From positions 1 to 64,000 of the forward strand of contig NZ_JABUKC010000004.1 of the NCBI RefSeq assembly GCF_014595885.1: DNA of 64,000 bases. The letters run 5' to 3'. Each line of letters starts with the position of its first letter. Position 1 is the first letter of the stretch. Made by a program: the position numbers and the translations under genes. The notes beneath the pieces are model-generated. The model was not told the DNA's origin. It saw only the letters and a program-made list of their open reading frames with translations, and did not search any database. The stretch comes from Microcella alkalica (lineage in GTDB: Bacteria > Actinomycetota > Actinomycetes > Actinomycetales > Microbacteriaceae). Positions 1 to 7,305 of the stretch are shown piece after piece.

Positions 1-153
1 CCCCATCATCGGTGCCGACGTCAGCAACCGTCATCGTCATCTCAGTATTGGTCCGTTCTCGCCCCGTGCAGTGCGAAGGTCAGCAGTGCTGGTGTCTCAC
101 CCCATCCTGACGCACAGGGGGCTCGCACGGGGCCTCTACGGGCCTGTGACAAG

Positions 154-188
154 TGTGACTTTGAGACTTTCAGGCTTCGAAAGTCACA
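154..188. promoter_or_regulatory. Inverted repeat upstream of the phage-like gene cluster
   Basis: TGTGACTTT at 154-162 faces its exact reverse complement AAAGTCACA at 180-188 across 17 bases. It lies about 45 bases before the first small gene and is followed by AT-richer repeats of the form ATCACAC. The placement suggests an operator or promoter region for the small-gene/capsid operon, but no clear -10/-35 pair was seen. The rest of 1-231 shows no gene that I can support. Confidence 0.35.
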
Positions 189-231
189 ACATCACACAAA
201 TCACACCCCCGCAGGATGGGGGTGGCCGGTG

Positions 232-372
232 ATGCTCGGCAGCCACAACGACTACGGCGCACGATGCCCCCGGCATGCGGCGCAGGTCTTCCTTCCCCGC
301 TGCTATGCCTGCGAATCCCTCAACCGCGAATACGCGGCCCTCCACCTCACCGACGAAAGCGACCACGCATGA
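232..372 (+). CDS. Small putative zinc-binding phage protein (46 aa)
   Basis: A 46-residue ORF starts at ATG 232, with an in-frame GTG one codon earlier, and stops at 370-372. Its TGA overlaps the next gene's ATG as ATGA, a sign of translational coupling. It contains C-P-R-H near residues 12-15 and C-Y-A-C at 24-27, a spacing that could hold one zinc ion. A purine-rich GGATGGGGG lies 10-20 bases upstream. Similar tiny zinc-finger proteins are common in actinophage early regions. I do not recognise a named family, and the function is unknown; DNA or RNA binding is only an inference. Confidence 0.6.
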   Translation: MLGSHNDYGARCPRHAAQVFLPRCYACESLNREYAALHLTDESDHA

Positions 373-563
373 TCCCCGAAGCAACCCATGTCACCCGTCA
401 AGGCAACGACGCATGGATCACCTGCCCTTACTGCCGCCGTCGCCACCTGCACCGAGGCGTCGCATCGGGCCTCAACTGGCGCGCCCCCGGCTGCGGTCTC
501 TACCGCAACGCTTCCGACCGTCTCGACGGCTACACGTTCACGACCAAGAAGGGCAACCGATGA
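369..563 (+). CDS. Small CxxC zinc-ribbon-like phage protein (64 aa)
   Basis: The ORF from ATG 369 encodes 64 residues. It overlaps the preceding stop (ATGA) and ends with TGA overlapping the next ATG at 560. Residues 17-20 form CPYC, followed by RRRHLH and a later CGLY, so a half zinc ribbon or CCHC knuckle is plausible. It is basic and short, as expected for a nucleic-acid-binding accessory protein. An upstream in-frame start at 216 would run through the first small gene and is not preferred. Function unknown; the context is the left part of a prophage or satellite. Confidence 0.6.
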   Translation: MIPEATHVTRQGNDAWITCPYCRRRHLHRGVASGLNWRAPGCGLYRNASDRLDGYTFTTKKGNR

Positions 564-853
564 CCAGGGACGAAGCCCTCAACCTCGGCAACAAGATCAT
601 GACCGACCTGCTCCAGACACAGATCGGTCAGCCTCTCGAAGTTCGCCGCATCATCACCGAGCACACTGACGGCCTCGACCGGGAGCAGCTTCTCGAAGTG
701 CTCGGGAACCTGTTGGGCGAATCGATGGACATTGGCGCGATTCTCGCCGTTGCACTCGAACGGCATCCCGACGCACAAGCCGAAGCGCTCAAGCTGCGGG
801 AACATCTCGAATTCGCTCGGATCACTTCGCGGATCTATGACGATAGCAAATAG
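560..853 (+). CDS. Hypothetical phage-associated helical protein (97 aa)
   Basis: The ORF runs from ATG 560, coupled to the preceding gene by an ATGA overlap, to TAG 851-853. The 97-residue product is acidic and predicted mostly helical, with Leu/Glu-rich stretches. There is no transmembrane segment, cysteine pair or recognisable catalytic motif. The longer frame opening at 275 overlaps two coupled genes and has no support. It overlaps the next ORF start (837) by 17 bases. I do not recognise the family. Its position suggests an accessory gene of the integrated element. Confidence 0.55.
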   Translation: MTRDEALNLGNKIMTDLLQTQIGQPLEVRRIITEHTDGLDREQLLEVLGNLLGESMDIGAILAVALERHPDAQAEALKLREHLEFARITSRIYDDSK

Positions 854-1238
854 GCCACCCGAGCATTACCTGCACGGCGACACGGTAATTGTTCCTTCAT
901 GGGCATGCGCGTTCCTCTACCAAGCAGGAAACTTCGAAACGTGGACAGCAAATAATCGTGGCAAGTTTCCGCATGCCGACAACGTTTTGATCGCCATTCG
1001 CCTCGGCGCGAAGAAATGGCGTGAACAGATCGAAGGAACACGGGCGGCACCGAAAGAGGAACGGCCCACACAATCGGAATGGCTAACAACAAGCGAATTG
1101 GCTGACCATTTGGGATTCACGACCAGAGGCGCACGGAAAGCATGCGCCGAAGGACGAATCGAAGCCGAACTGGTTGACGGCCGCTATCGCATCAGCCGAA
1201 CGGCGCTCGCACATTACCGAGCGCGACACCAGAACTAG
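837..1238 (+). CDS. Excisionase-like HTH DNA-binding protein
   Basis: The 133-residue product starts at ATG 837, overlapping the previous gene by 17 bases. Residues 82-128 (beginning WLTTSELADHLGF and ending near RTALAHYRA) form a winged-helix/MerR-type helix-turn-helix like those of excisionases and the helix_turn_helix_17 group. The N-terminal 70 residues are an unassigned domain. It ends eight bases before the capsid gene, so it is probably co-transcribed with it. It could be an excisionase/recombination directionality factor or a transcription regulator of the element; the sequence does not separate these. Base composition is clearly less GC-rich than the flanking chromosome. Confidence 0.7.
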   Translation: MTIANRPPEHYLHGDTVIVPSWACAFLYQAGNFETWTANNRGKFPHADNVLIAIRLGAKKWREQIEGTRAAPKEERPTQSEWLTTSELADHLGFTTRGARKACAEGRIEAELVDGRYRISRTALAHYRARHQN

Positions 1239-1245
1239 GAGTGAC

Positions 1246-2508
1246 ATGAGCAGGATTGACATGCTGCGGGAGTCCCGCAACAGCACATGGGAGCAGGCGA
1301 AGCGACTGCTCGACCGTGCCAAGAACGAGAAGCGCGGCCTCTACGGGGAGGAAGAGCGGCAGTACGAAGCGCTCACCGCCGACCTCGAGAGCATCGGCGC
1401 GCAGATCCGCCGACTCGAGGACGACGAGCGCAGCGCACGCCAGACCGAGGAGACGATGCGTGGTCTGCTCGGCCAGCCCGCGAGCCGCCGCCAGTCGGAG
1501 GTTGCCGACGAGATCCGCAACACCATCCTGACCCGCAGCAACGCGCCGCTGGAGTTCAAGACCGCTGAGGAGGAGGTGCGCAGCTACTTCCGACCCGGCA
1601 TCGAGCGTCGCGCCCTCTCGACCTCGACCGGCTCGGCCGGAATGCGTGGCGTTTCGTTCTTCGACCGCGTGCTGACGCACATGGTTGACGAGTCCGCGAT
1701 CCTCTCGGCCGGCGCGACCGTCATTCAGTCGCAGTCGGGTGAGCCGCTGCGGATCCCGAAGAGCACCGCGTTCTCGACGGCCGCGATCGTCACCGAGGGT
1801 GCGCAGATCGGCACGTCCGAGCCGACGCTCGACACGTTCACCCTCAACGCGTACAAGTACGCCTTCATGGTCTACATCACGCGTGAGCTCGCGGAGGACG
1901 CGAACTTCGACCTCGAGGGTTGGCTTGCCCGCGAGTCGGGTGAGGCGCTTGGCCGCGCGTTCGGCGCTCACGCGATCACCGGCACTGGCACCGGCCAGCC
2001 GACTGGCGCTCTCACGGGCGCGACGCTCGGCAACACCGGCCCGACCGGTACGGCGTCAAGCTTCGGCACGCACACCACTGCCGGTCAGGGTGGAGACCTG
2101 TTGCAGGATCTCTACGCCTCCGTCGCGGCCCCGTACGCCCGTTCGGAGTCCGCCGCGTGGCTCATGCGCTCGGCGACGCTCGCCGCGATCCGCAAGCTTC
2201 GCGACGCTGACGGCCGCTACGTGTTCTCGGCCGACATCCCCACGGGTTCCGGCGCGGCCGGCACCATCCTTGGCCGTCCGGTCTACATCGACCCGAACAT
2301 GCCCGCAATGGGCGCAAACGCCAAGAGCGTCCTGTTCGGTGACTTCTCGAAGTACTACGTGCGCCGCATCAACGGCATCCGTTTCGAGCGGTCGGAGGAG
2401 TTCAAGTTCGACACCGACCAGATCGCGTTCCGCTGCGTGGCACGCATGGACGGTGCTCTCGGGGACACCACCGGCGCGCTGAAGTACTTCGCCCACAGCG
2501 CTACCTAG
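1246..2508 (+). CDS. HK97-family phage major capsid protein
   Basis: The 420-residue protein starts at ATG 1246 behind a strong AGGAG Shine-Dalgarno; the ORF opens at 1174, but that region overlaps the HTH gene. Residues about 10-75 are a charged coiled coil matching the scaffolding (delta) domain of HK97-type capsid proteins, followed by a likely maturation cleavage zone near 105-125. The rest has the capsid pattern: FFDRVLTHMVDESAILSAGA, repeated IVTEGAQ/TLDTFTLNAYKYAF, and a C-terminal region with IDPNMPAMG and FGDFSKYYVRRINGI. It would form the icosahedral shell. No separate protease, portal or terminase is seen in the window. Downstream is a 363-bp non-coding stretch, which is unusual because capsid genes are normally followed by head-tail connector genes. 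Confidence 0.95.
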   Translation: MSRIDMLRESRNSTWEQAKRLLDRAKNEKRGLYGEEERQYEALTADLESIGAQIRRLEDDERSARQTEETMRGLLGQPASRRQSEVADEIRNTILTRSNAPLEFKTAEEEVRSYFRPGIERRALSTSTGSAGMRGVSFFDRVLTHMVDESAILSAGATVIQSQSGEPLRIPKSTAFSTAAIVTEGAQIGTSEPTLDTFTLNAYKYAFMVYITRELAEDANFDLEGWLARESGEALGRAFGAHAITGTGTGQPTGALTGATLGNTGPTGTASSFGTHTTAGQGGDLLQDLYASVAAPYARSESAAWLMRSATLAAIRKLRDADGRYVFSADIPTGSGAAGTILGRPVYIDPNMPAMGANAKSVLFGDFSKYYVRRINGIRFERSEEFKFDTDQIAFRCVARMDGALGDTTGALKYFAHSAT

Positions 2509-2623
2509 TAGCAGCTGAGGCGACGGCCCCGACAGTCGGCAGGTAGACAACCACCGACCCTCGGGAGTGACGCTGAGCGGCCCCCAGAGACCATCTCAGA
2601 CACCGCGTTAGCGTCCAGCCACC

Positions 2624-2667
2624 GTGTGCCCCCTGACGCGCTCACAGAGCCGCTGACGGGGGCACAC
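2624..2667. repeat. 10-bp perfect inverted repeat in capsid/tape-measure gap
   Basis: GTGTGCCCCC at 2624-2633 pairs perfectly with GGGGGCACAC at 2658-2667 across a 24-base loop. There is no U-run after it, so a classical terminator is doubtful. It sits in the 363-bp gap 2509-2871, which holds no supported gene. The same gap has two further G/C hairpins (2763-2785 and a CCCCATGGGG palindrome at 2810-2819). Confidence 0.6.
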
Positions 2668-2762
2668 GCACTATCCCGACTTTCTGGCCGGGGCAAACCG
2701 AGAAGACCGCGCCATCTTTCAATTTCTGAGCGATGAGACCCCTACCCCATCGCGCGCGCGAA

Positions 2763-2785
2763 CCCCCCCCTCCCCTCGGGGGGGT
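2763..2785. terminator. Poly-C/poly-G hairpin before tape measure gene
   Basis: A run of eight C (2763-2770), a TCCCCTC spacer and seven G (2778-2784) can fold into a very stable hairpin about 90 bases before the tape measure start. It lacks a T-tract. It could stop transcription coming from the capsid gene, or mark the join left by a deletion. Stable homopolymer runs of this kind are not seen elsewhere in the window. Confidence 0.35.
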
Positions 2786-2871
2786 ACGAGATGAAGACTG
2801 CGCGGTGAACCCCATGGGGGGTCGAGTTTAAACCTGGCCGCTTGTTTCGGCTTTTGATTGGAGGTCGCGTT

Positions 2872-4383
2872 ATGGCGATCAAGAAGAGCTTGTCATTTGA
2901 GATTTTCGGTAAGGACAAGAGCGCTTCGAAGACGATGCGCGGCGTTGGCAAGGAAGCCGATTCGCTGGGTAAGCGGATGGCGAGTGTTGGCAAGGCGATG
3001 GCTGCGGGGTTGGCGGTTGCGGGTGCGGCTGCGGTTGCTTTTGGTGTGGAGTCGGTGAAGGCGTTTGCTGAGGCGCAGGAGTCGCAGAATCGGCTTCGGT
3101 TTGCGCTTGAGAAGTTTCCGAAGGCGGCTGATACGAACATCAAGGCGTTGGGTCGGCTGAACGAAGCGCTGATGAAGAAGACCCGGTTTGACGATGACGC
3201 GATCGCGTCAGCACAGTCGGTGCTCTTGCAGTACGAGTTGACCGGGCAGCAGCTTGAAGATCTCACCCCGCTGCTGTTGGACTTCGCCGCCCGTACCGGG
3301 CAGGATCTCACGTCCGCGTCAGAGCAGTTGGGTAAGGCGCTGCTCGGTCAGGGGCGCGCGTTGAAGGACGTGGGTATCGACTTTGTGGATACGGGGTCGG
3401 TTGCCGGGAACTTCGATCAGATCATGGCGGGTCTGCGGAAGCAGGTTGGAGGTTTCGCGGAGGAAGACGCGAAGACTGCGGCCGGCACCCTCGAGCAGTT
3501 GCGGAACCGGTTCGGTGAGATTCAAGAGAAGATCGGCGAAGCGCTGATGCCGAAGCTGATGGATTTCGCGGAGTGGTTAGAGGGCGACGGCGCGAAAGCG
3601 GTTGAGGGGCTAACCGACTGGATCGTTGATGAGGCGATCCCGAACTTGAGTGACTTTGTTGACTGGGTTGTGAAGTGGAAGGACGAGCTCGCGCTCGTGA
3701 CGGGTGCCATCGGCGCAGCGACGGCCGCGCAGTGGCTGCTGAACGGCGCTATGGCTGCGAACCCTGTAGGCATCGTGGTTGCGGCGCTCATTGCGGCCTC
3801 GGCGTGGATCGTTCACGTGTTCCGCAACTTCGAGAAGTTCCGCCTCGGCGTGATCGACGCGGCCGCGCAGGTCGGCGGTGCGTTGGTTGGGATTGCTCGA
3901 GGCGTGAACGGGTTCATTCAGAACATGATCAACAACATGATCGCGGGCATCAACACTGTCATTCGGGCGGTCAATGGGTTGCTGTCGGCTGTCGGGTTGC
4001 CGCGTATTGGCACCATTGGGCGGTTCACGATGGATCAGTCGGGACTTGACCGGATTGCTCGGAACTTTCAGCAGAACCGCAGTAGCGGGGCGTTCAGCGG
4101 CAGCGGGGGCACGCGTCCTCGGTACATGGCTGAGGGAGGCATTGTGTTGCCTACCCCTGGCGGGACGAACGCGGTGATCGGTGAGGCCGGTTCTGCGGAG
4201 GCGGTGATTCCGTTGAGTCAGTCCGCCCTTGCACGGTACGGGCTGGGCGGAGATGGCCTGACGGTAAACGTGACCGTATCCGGCGTCAGCACACGCACGC
4301 AGGGCGAGATGGGCCGCGAGATCGTGAAGGCGATCCAGGCCGCTCAGGACGTTGGACTCATCCGCAAGGGACTCGTGCTCTAG
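2872..4383 (+). CDS. Phage tape measure protein (short)
   Basis: The 503-residue product starts at ATG 2872 behind GGAGG (2860-2864). The opening SLSFEIFGKDKSASKTMRGV is typical of tail tape measure proteins that begin with a Kxx-xxF-G-D/K domain. Hydrophobic segments lie near residues 42-62 and 278-320. A Gly-Ser linker follows, then the C-terminal motif AEGGIVLPTPGGTNAVIGEAG-SAEAVIPLS seen in many tape measure proteins. In a siphovirus it sets tail length and helps DNA delivery. At about 500 residues it would specify a short tail. Codons favour G/T in third position, unlike the chromosome. Tail tube, chaperone and tip genes are absent on both sides. Confidence 0.88.
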   Translation: MAIKKSLSFEIFGKDKSASKTMRGVGKEADSLGKRMASVGKAMAAGLAVAGAAAVAFGVESVKAFAEAQESQNRLRFALEKFPKAADTNIKALGRLNEALMKKTRFDDDAIASAQSVLLQYELTGQQLEDLTPLLLDFAARTGQDLTSASEQLGKALLGQGRALKDVGIDFVDTGSVAGNFDQIMAGLRKQVGGFAEEDAKTAAGTLEQLRNRFGEIQEKIGEALMPKLMDFAEWLEGDGAKAVEGLTDWIVDEAIPNLSDFVDWVVKWKDELALVTGAIGAATAAQWLLNGAMAANPVGIVVAALIAASAWIVHVFRNFEKFRLGVIDAAAQVGGALVGIARGVNGFIQNMINNMIAGINTVIRAVNGLLSAVGLPRIGTIGRFTMDQSGLDRIARNFQQNRSSGAFSGSGGTRPRYMAEGGIVLPTPGGTNAVIGEAGSAEAVIPLSQSALARYGLGGDGLTVNVTVSGVSTRTQGEMGREIVKAIQAAQDVGLIRKGLVL

Positions 4384-4386
4384 TGC

Positions 4387-4605
4387 CTAGAGCTGCGCGC
4401 GAAGGATTTCGTCGGCGGTCTCGCTGTTCGTTCTGATGCGAAGCGAGATGTTGAAGTATGCGCCCACGGTGTGGTTCACGACAGGCGCGTCGTACTCGAC
4501 CTCAATGTCTACAGATTCGGCGTTCTCGGGCACGATCAGCCCGAACTTGTTTTGAAGTGCTTGGAGGATCTTCTCGTCATCGAACTCGCGGTCTGTGGAG
4601 GCCAT
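4387..4605 (-). CDS. Hypothetical protein of the integrated element (72 aa)
   Basis: An ORF of 72 residues on the minus strand converges on the tape measure gene; the two TAG stops lie in a short palindrome (GCTCTAG 4377-4383 and CTAGAGC 4387-4393). The product is acidic at its N-terminus, followed by alternating hydrophobic residues that look like a small beta-sheet domain. No signal peptide or cysteines are present. No convincing Shine-Dalgarno precedes ATG 4605. I do not recognise the family. It could be a cargo or regulatory gene expressed from the lysogen, as it opposes the structural genes. Confidence 0.5.
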   Translation of the reverse strand: MASTDREFDDEKILQALQNKFGLIVPENAESVDIEVEYDAPVVNHTVGAYFNISLRIRTNSETADEILRAQL

Positions 4606-4614
4606 GAGAAGAAC

Positions 4615-4770
4615 TTACAAGCGCGCGGGCGGGCGGTCTACGGACTTGCCCGCCCGTTTTTCATGTTGCGGACTTCGACCTAGTTCCCTAGAAACTGTTG
4701 CGCCCTCGCTCGTGACGATGTGCCGCGGGGTCGTCGCGACGAGCCCCGTGAGGGTGATGGTGTCGGTCAT
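4615..4770 (-). pseudogene. ssb: 5' fragment of single-stranded-DNA-binding protein gene interrupted by the element
   Basis: ATG 4770, behind AAGGAG on the minus strand, opens an ORF of 51 residues. Its first 23 residues (MTDTITLTGLVATTPRHIVT, then SEG) match the start of actinobacterial SSB proteins, where the next residues should be of the type LPITSFRLAS. Instead the frame continues with unrelated, phage-side sequence and stops at 4615. The homology breaks near 4701. The remainder of the OB-fold is absent from this window, so the integrated element appears to have split the gene, with the other half expected beyond the left edge. Because ssb is essential, this is probably a paralogue or the element rebuilds a gene at its other end. 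Confidence 0.75.
4626..4661 (+). terminator. Rho-independent terminator at the right end of the element
   Basis: CGGGCGGGC (4626-4634) pairs with GCCCGCCCG (4648-4656) and is followed directly by TTTTT. This is a classical intrinsic terminator on the plus strand, probably ending the phage structural transcription unit before it reads into host DNA. Confidence 0.8.
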
Positions 4771-4928
4771 GGCGTGCTCCTTCAGTAGCCGGTGTCGGGT
4801 GGGCGCCGGCGGTTCGTGCCGGAGAGCGCCGGCGCCCGCGACGAGGATGCGCCGCCGGCGACCGCACCGGATGGCGGGAGCACGACCGGTGGACGCTCGC
4901 GCTCGCCCTCGCGGGTGGGGAGGAGCGG

Positions 4929-5624
4929 TCAGCTCGACTGCCAGCCGCTGTCGCGCAGGCGGGCGAACGACTCCAGCAGCAGATCCAGCGTGAACTCGAA
5001 CTCGAACCGCTCGTCGCACCCGGCGGGGTGGCGCCGCTGCTGCTCGGCGGCGACGCCGGCGATGTGCGGGAACGCCCGCGCGATCTGGGCGAGCAGCTGC
5101 GGGTCGGGCGCCGGCGACGTGGCGGCCGCTCCGCTCGAGGCGAAGGCCTCGGGGCTGAACCCCCAGATGCGGTGCCCCAGCGCGTGCATGGCGTGGTGGG
5201 CGAGGTCGTACGAGCAGCCGCCGGCGACGAGATCGCCGACGAGAGCGTTCATGTGACCGAGCACCGCAGGCGTGCGCTCGGTCGCCCCCTCGATGGCGGT
5301 GCGCAGCCAGGGATGCTCCAGCAGGGCCGCGCGGGCGCCGAGCACGCGCGCGCGGATCGCCGCGGTCCACTCCGAGCCCTCGGCGGGCGTCGGGTAGTCG
5401 GAGACGATCGCGTCGATCATCGCGGTGACGAGGTCTCCCTTGCTCGCGACGTGCTTGTAGAGCGCCATGGGCACCACGCAGAGCTCGGCGGCGAGTCGGC
5501 GCATGCTGACGGCCTCGAGCCCCTCGGCGTCGGCCAGCGCGATCGCCGCCCGCACGACGCGCGAGCGACTGAGCGGCGAGGCGGCCGCTCTCGACCCGGC
5601 CGGGGGTCGGCTCTGCTCGGTCAT
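4929..5624 (-). CDS. TetR family transcriptional regulator
   Basis: The 231-residue protein has an N-terminal TetR helix-turn-helix at about residues 22-68 (recognition region AELCVVPMALYKHVASKGDL) and a helical C-terminal ligand-binding domain of the TetR_C type. The start at 5624 has AGGGAGG a few bases upstream. It is transcribed away from the DUF4386 membrane protein gene at 5717. The 92-bp divergent region holds two matching 17-bp palindromes (5641-5657 and 5677-5693), so it very likely represses itself and that neighbour. The inducer is unknown. The 158 bp between its stop and the ssb start (4771-4928) hold no supported feature. Confidence 0.9.
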   Translation of the reverse strand: MTEQSRPPAGSRAAASPLSRSRVVRAAIALADAEGLEAVSMRRLAAELCVVPMALYKHVASKGDLVTAMIDAIVSDYPTPAEGSEWTAAIRARVLGARAALLEHPWLRTAIEGATERTPAVLGHMNALVGDLVAGGCSYDLAHHAMHALGHRIWGFSPEAFASSGAAATSPAPDPQLLAQIARAFPHIAGVAAEQQRRHPAGCDERFEFEFTLDLLLESFARLRDSGWQSS

Positions 5625-5634
5625 GCGCCCTCCC

Positions 5635-5693
5635 TTGACGGGTGTACAGCGTACACCTAGAGTGAGGCGATCCCGAGGTGTACGCCGTACACC
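5635..5693. promoter_or_regulatory. Two TetR-type operators with an embedded promoter
   Basis: GGTGTACAGCGTACACC (5641-5657) and GGTGTACGCCGTACACC (5677-5693) are perfect 7-3-7 palindromes 36 bp apart, placing them on nearly the same DNA face. On the plus strand TTGACG (5635-5640) and TAGAGT (5658-5663) are separated by exactly 17 bases, and the first operator fills that spacer. Repressor binding there would block RNA polymerase directly. The second operator lies at the transcription start and just before the DUF4386 gene. Confidence 0.8.
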
Positions 5694-5716
5694 CGCCGAG
5701 CATCCGGAGACCGCGC

Positions 5717-6400
5717 ATGACCACCGACCGCCGGCTCGCCCTCTGGGCGGGCATCCTCTACCTCGCGACGTTCGCCACGTCGTTCCCCGCCCTGGCCCTC
5801 AAGACGCCGCTGCTCGAGGGCAGTGACGAACCCGGGCTCGCCGCGCTCGGCACCGCGCTCGAGATCGCGCTCGCCTTCACGTGCGTCGGCACGGCGATCG
5901 CCCTGCTGCCGCTCGCCCGGCGCATCAGCGAGCCGCTCGCCGTCGGCTTCGTGGCCTCGCGCACGATCGAGGCGGCGATGATCCTCAGCGGTGCGCTCGC
6001 GCTCATCGCGCTCATCGAGCTCGGCCCGACCGCGGCGGGCGCGCCCGTGCTCATCGAGCTGCACGACGCGGCGTTCCTGCTCGGCCCCGCGTTCATGGCG
6101 TCGATCAACGCCGCGCTGCTGGGCAGGGTCATGCTGCGCGGCCGCCTCGTGCCGCGCATCATCCCCCTCATCGGCCTCGTCGGCGCACCGCTGCTGCTCG
6201 CGAGCTCGTTCGGGGTCGTCCTCGGCGCCTGGGAGCAGGTGTCGCCCGTCGGCGCCCTCACCGCCCTGCCGATCGCCGCGTGGGAGCTGTCGCTCGGGCT
6301 GTGGCTGACGATCAGGGGCGTGCGGATGCCCGCAGCCGCCCCCGGCGCGCCCGTCGCGGGCGGCGTCGACGACGCGATCGCGGCATCCGGTCGAGTCTGA
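5717..6400 (+). CDS. DUF4386 family integral membrane protein
   Basis: The 227-residue protein starts at ATG 5717 (GGAG at 5706-5709). It has six to seven hydrophobic segments starting with LALWAGILYLATFATSFPAL, the usual opening of DUF4386 proteins, followed by TM helices near residues 35-60, 70-95, 115-140, 145-170 and 175-200. The family has no established biochemical role. Its promoter is overlapped by two operators of the divergent TetR regulator, so expression is probably induced by a small molecule. It ends with a disordered Ala/Gly-rich tail. Confidence 0.85.
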   Translation: MTTDRRLALWAGILYLATFATSFPALALKTPLLEGSDEPGLAALGTALEIALAFTCVGTAIALLPLARRISEPLAVGFVASRTIEAAMILSGALALIALIELGPTAAGAPVLIELHDAAFLLGPAFMASINAALLGRVMLRGRLVPRIIPLIGLVGAPLLLASSFGVVLGAWEQVSPVGALTALPIAAWELSLGLWLTIRGVRMPAAAPGAPVAGGVDDAIAASGRV

Positions 6401-6408
6401 CCGAGCGG

Positions 6409-6444
6409 CACGGCCCCCGACTCGCGTGCGGGCCGGGGGCCGTG
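6409..6444 (+). terminator. GC-rich stem-loop after the DUF4386 gene
   Basis: CACGGCCCCCG (6409-6419) and CGGGGGCCGTG (6434-6444) form an 11-bp perfect stem with a 14-base loop, starting nine bases after the stop codon. It lacks a T-tract, as is common in high-GC actinobacteria, and probably acts as a terminator. Confidence 0.55.
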
Positions 6445-6470
6445 GCATGCTCGGCCGACGAGGAGGAACC

Positions 6471-6968
6471 GTGACGCACGACGCCGCCTGGCGCCCCATC
6501 ATCGCGGCGCTCGCCAACGACGACGCCCGCCCCGTCGCGGGTGCCCTGCTCGCCGGGCACGACGCAGGGGCGGCGCTCGAGGCGCTGTCGGCGGCGAAGC
6601 AGGCGCGCGTCATGCGCACCCTCGTCGACGCGGGCCTCGCCGAGCAGCGCGGCGACGACCTCGTGGCGCGGCCGGAGGTGTTCCGGCAGCTGCTGCGCAG
6701 CGCACCGATCGAGCGGCCCACCGGTATCGCGCGCTTCGTGCGCGACGGCCGCATCGAGCGCTGGCCGTCGAGCGCGAGCGATCGGGCCGAGCTGCTCGCC
6801 TGGGCCGCCGAGCGCGCGCTCGCCTTGGGCGAGGTCGCCGATGAGGCGACCGTCACCGAGCGGCTCGGCGCCGTGTTCAGCGACCCGGCGGCCCTCCGGC
6901 GCTACCTGGTCGACGCGGGGCTGCTCGAGCGCCGCCGCGACGGCTCGGAGTACGCCCGCCCGGCCTGA
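6471..6968 (+). CDS. DUF2087 domain-containing protein
   Basis: The 165-residue product begins at GTG 6471 directly after AGGAGGA. The N-terminal half resembles a winged helix (residues 30-70, with ALSAAKQARVMRTLVDAGLAEQ). The C-terminal 70 residues match DUF2087: FVRDGRIERWPSSASDRAELL, then a VTERLGAVFSDPAALRRYLVDAGLLERRRDGSEY-like end. DUF2087 proteins often combine HTH and this basic domain and are presumed nucleic-acid-binding regulators. The target is unknown. The upstream ATG at 6426 would include the terminator stem and is rejected. Confidence 0.8.
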   Translation: MTHDAAWRPIIAALANDDARPVAGALLAGHDAGAALEALSAAKQARVMRTLVDAGLAEQRGDDLVARPEVFRQLLRSAPIERPTGIARFVRDGRIERWPSSASDRAELLAWAAERALALGEVADEATVTERLGAVFSDPAALRRYLVDAGLLERRRDGSEYARPA

Positions 6969-7001
6969 CGACGTCGGCCCGAGCGGGCGGCGCGCCGAGC
7001 C

Positions 7002-7214
7002 TCAGTGCTCGCGGAACTCCGGTCGGTCGGCGCCCGGCCCGAGCGCCGCGTGCAGCGCCCCCTTGGCCGCGTCGAGCGAGCCGAAGGGCCCGCGAGCGTC
7101 ATCGTCGGCGCGCAGGCGAACGGTGAACCGCTCGCCCTCGCGATGGATCCAGCCGACCGTGCCTGCGGGGCCGGCCGCGACCCAGGTCTGCTGCGTTCCG
7201 GTGCTCATGCTCAT
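7002..7214 (-). CDS. Small conserved hypothetical protein (70 aa)
   Basis: A 70-residue minus-strand ORF starts at ATG 7214. Its sequence (WVAAGPAGTVGWIHREGERFTVRLRADDD, then a GSLDAAKGALHAALGPGA-like end) resembles small proteins of Microbacteriaceae with no assigned function. It looks like a compact beta-beta-beta-alpha fold: three strands and a C-terminal amphipathic helix. No cysteines or membrane segments are present. It precedes msrA on the same strand order but is separated from it by about 90 bases on the msrA 3' side, so it forms its own unit. Confidence 0.65.
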   Translation of the reverse strand: MSMSTGTQQTWVAAGPAGTVGWIHREGERFTVRLRADDDARGPFGSLDAAKGALHAALGPGADRPEFREH

Positions 7215-7305
7215 CGTCGAGCCCTCCTCCCGCGGCGCGCACTGCGCCGTGCGTGGCCGACGCTACGCCGCCGCGGCGAGCCTGTCGAGGGGCCGACGGA
7301 TGCCC

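Noticed and set aside
1-40. Start of a minus-strand gene (ATG at 40) running off the left edge
   Set aside because: Only about 13 codons are visible, with no Shine-Dalgarno and no recognisable motif.
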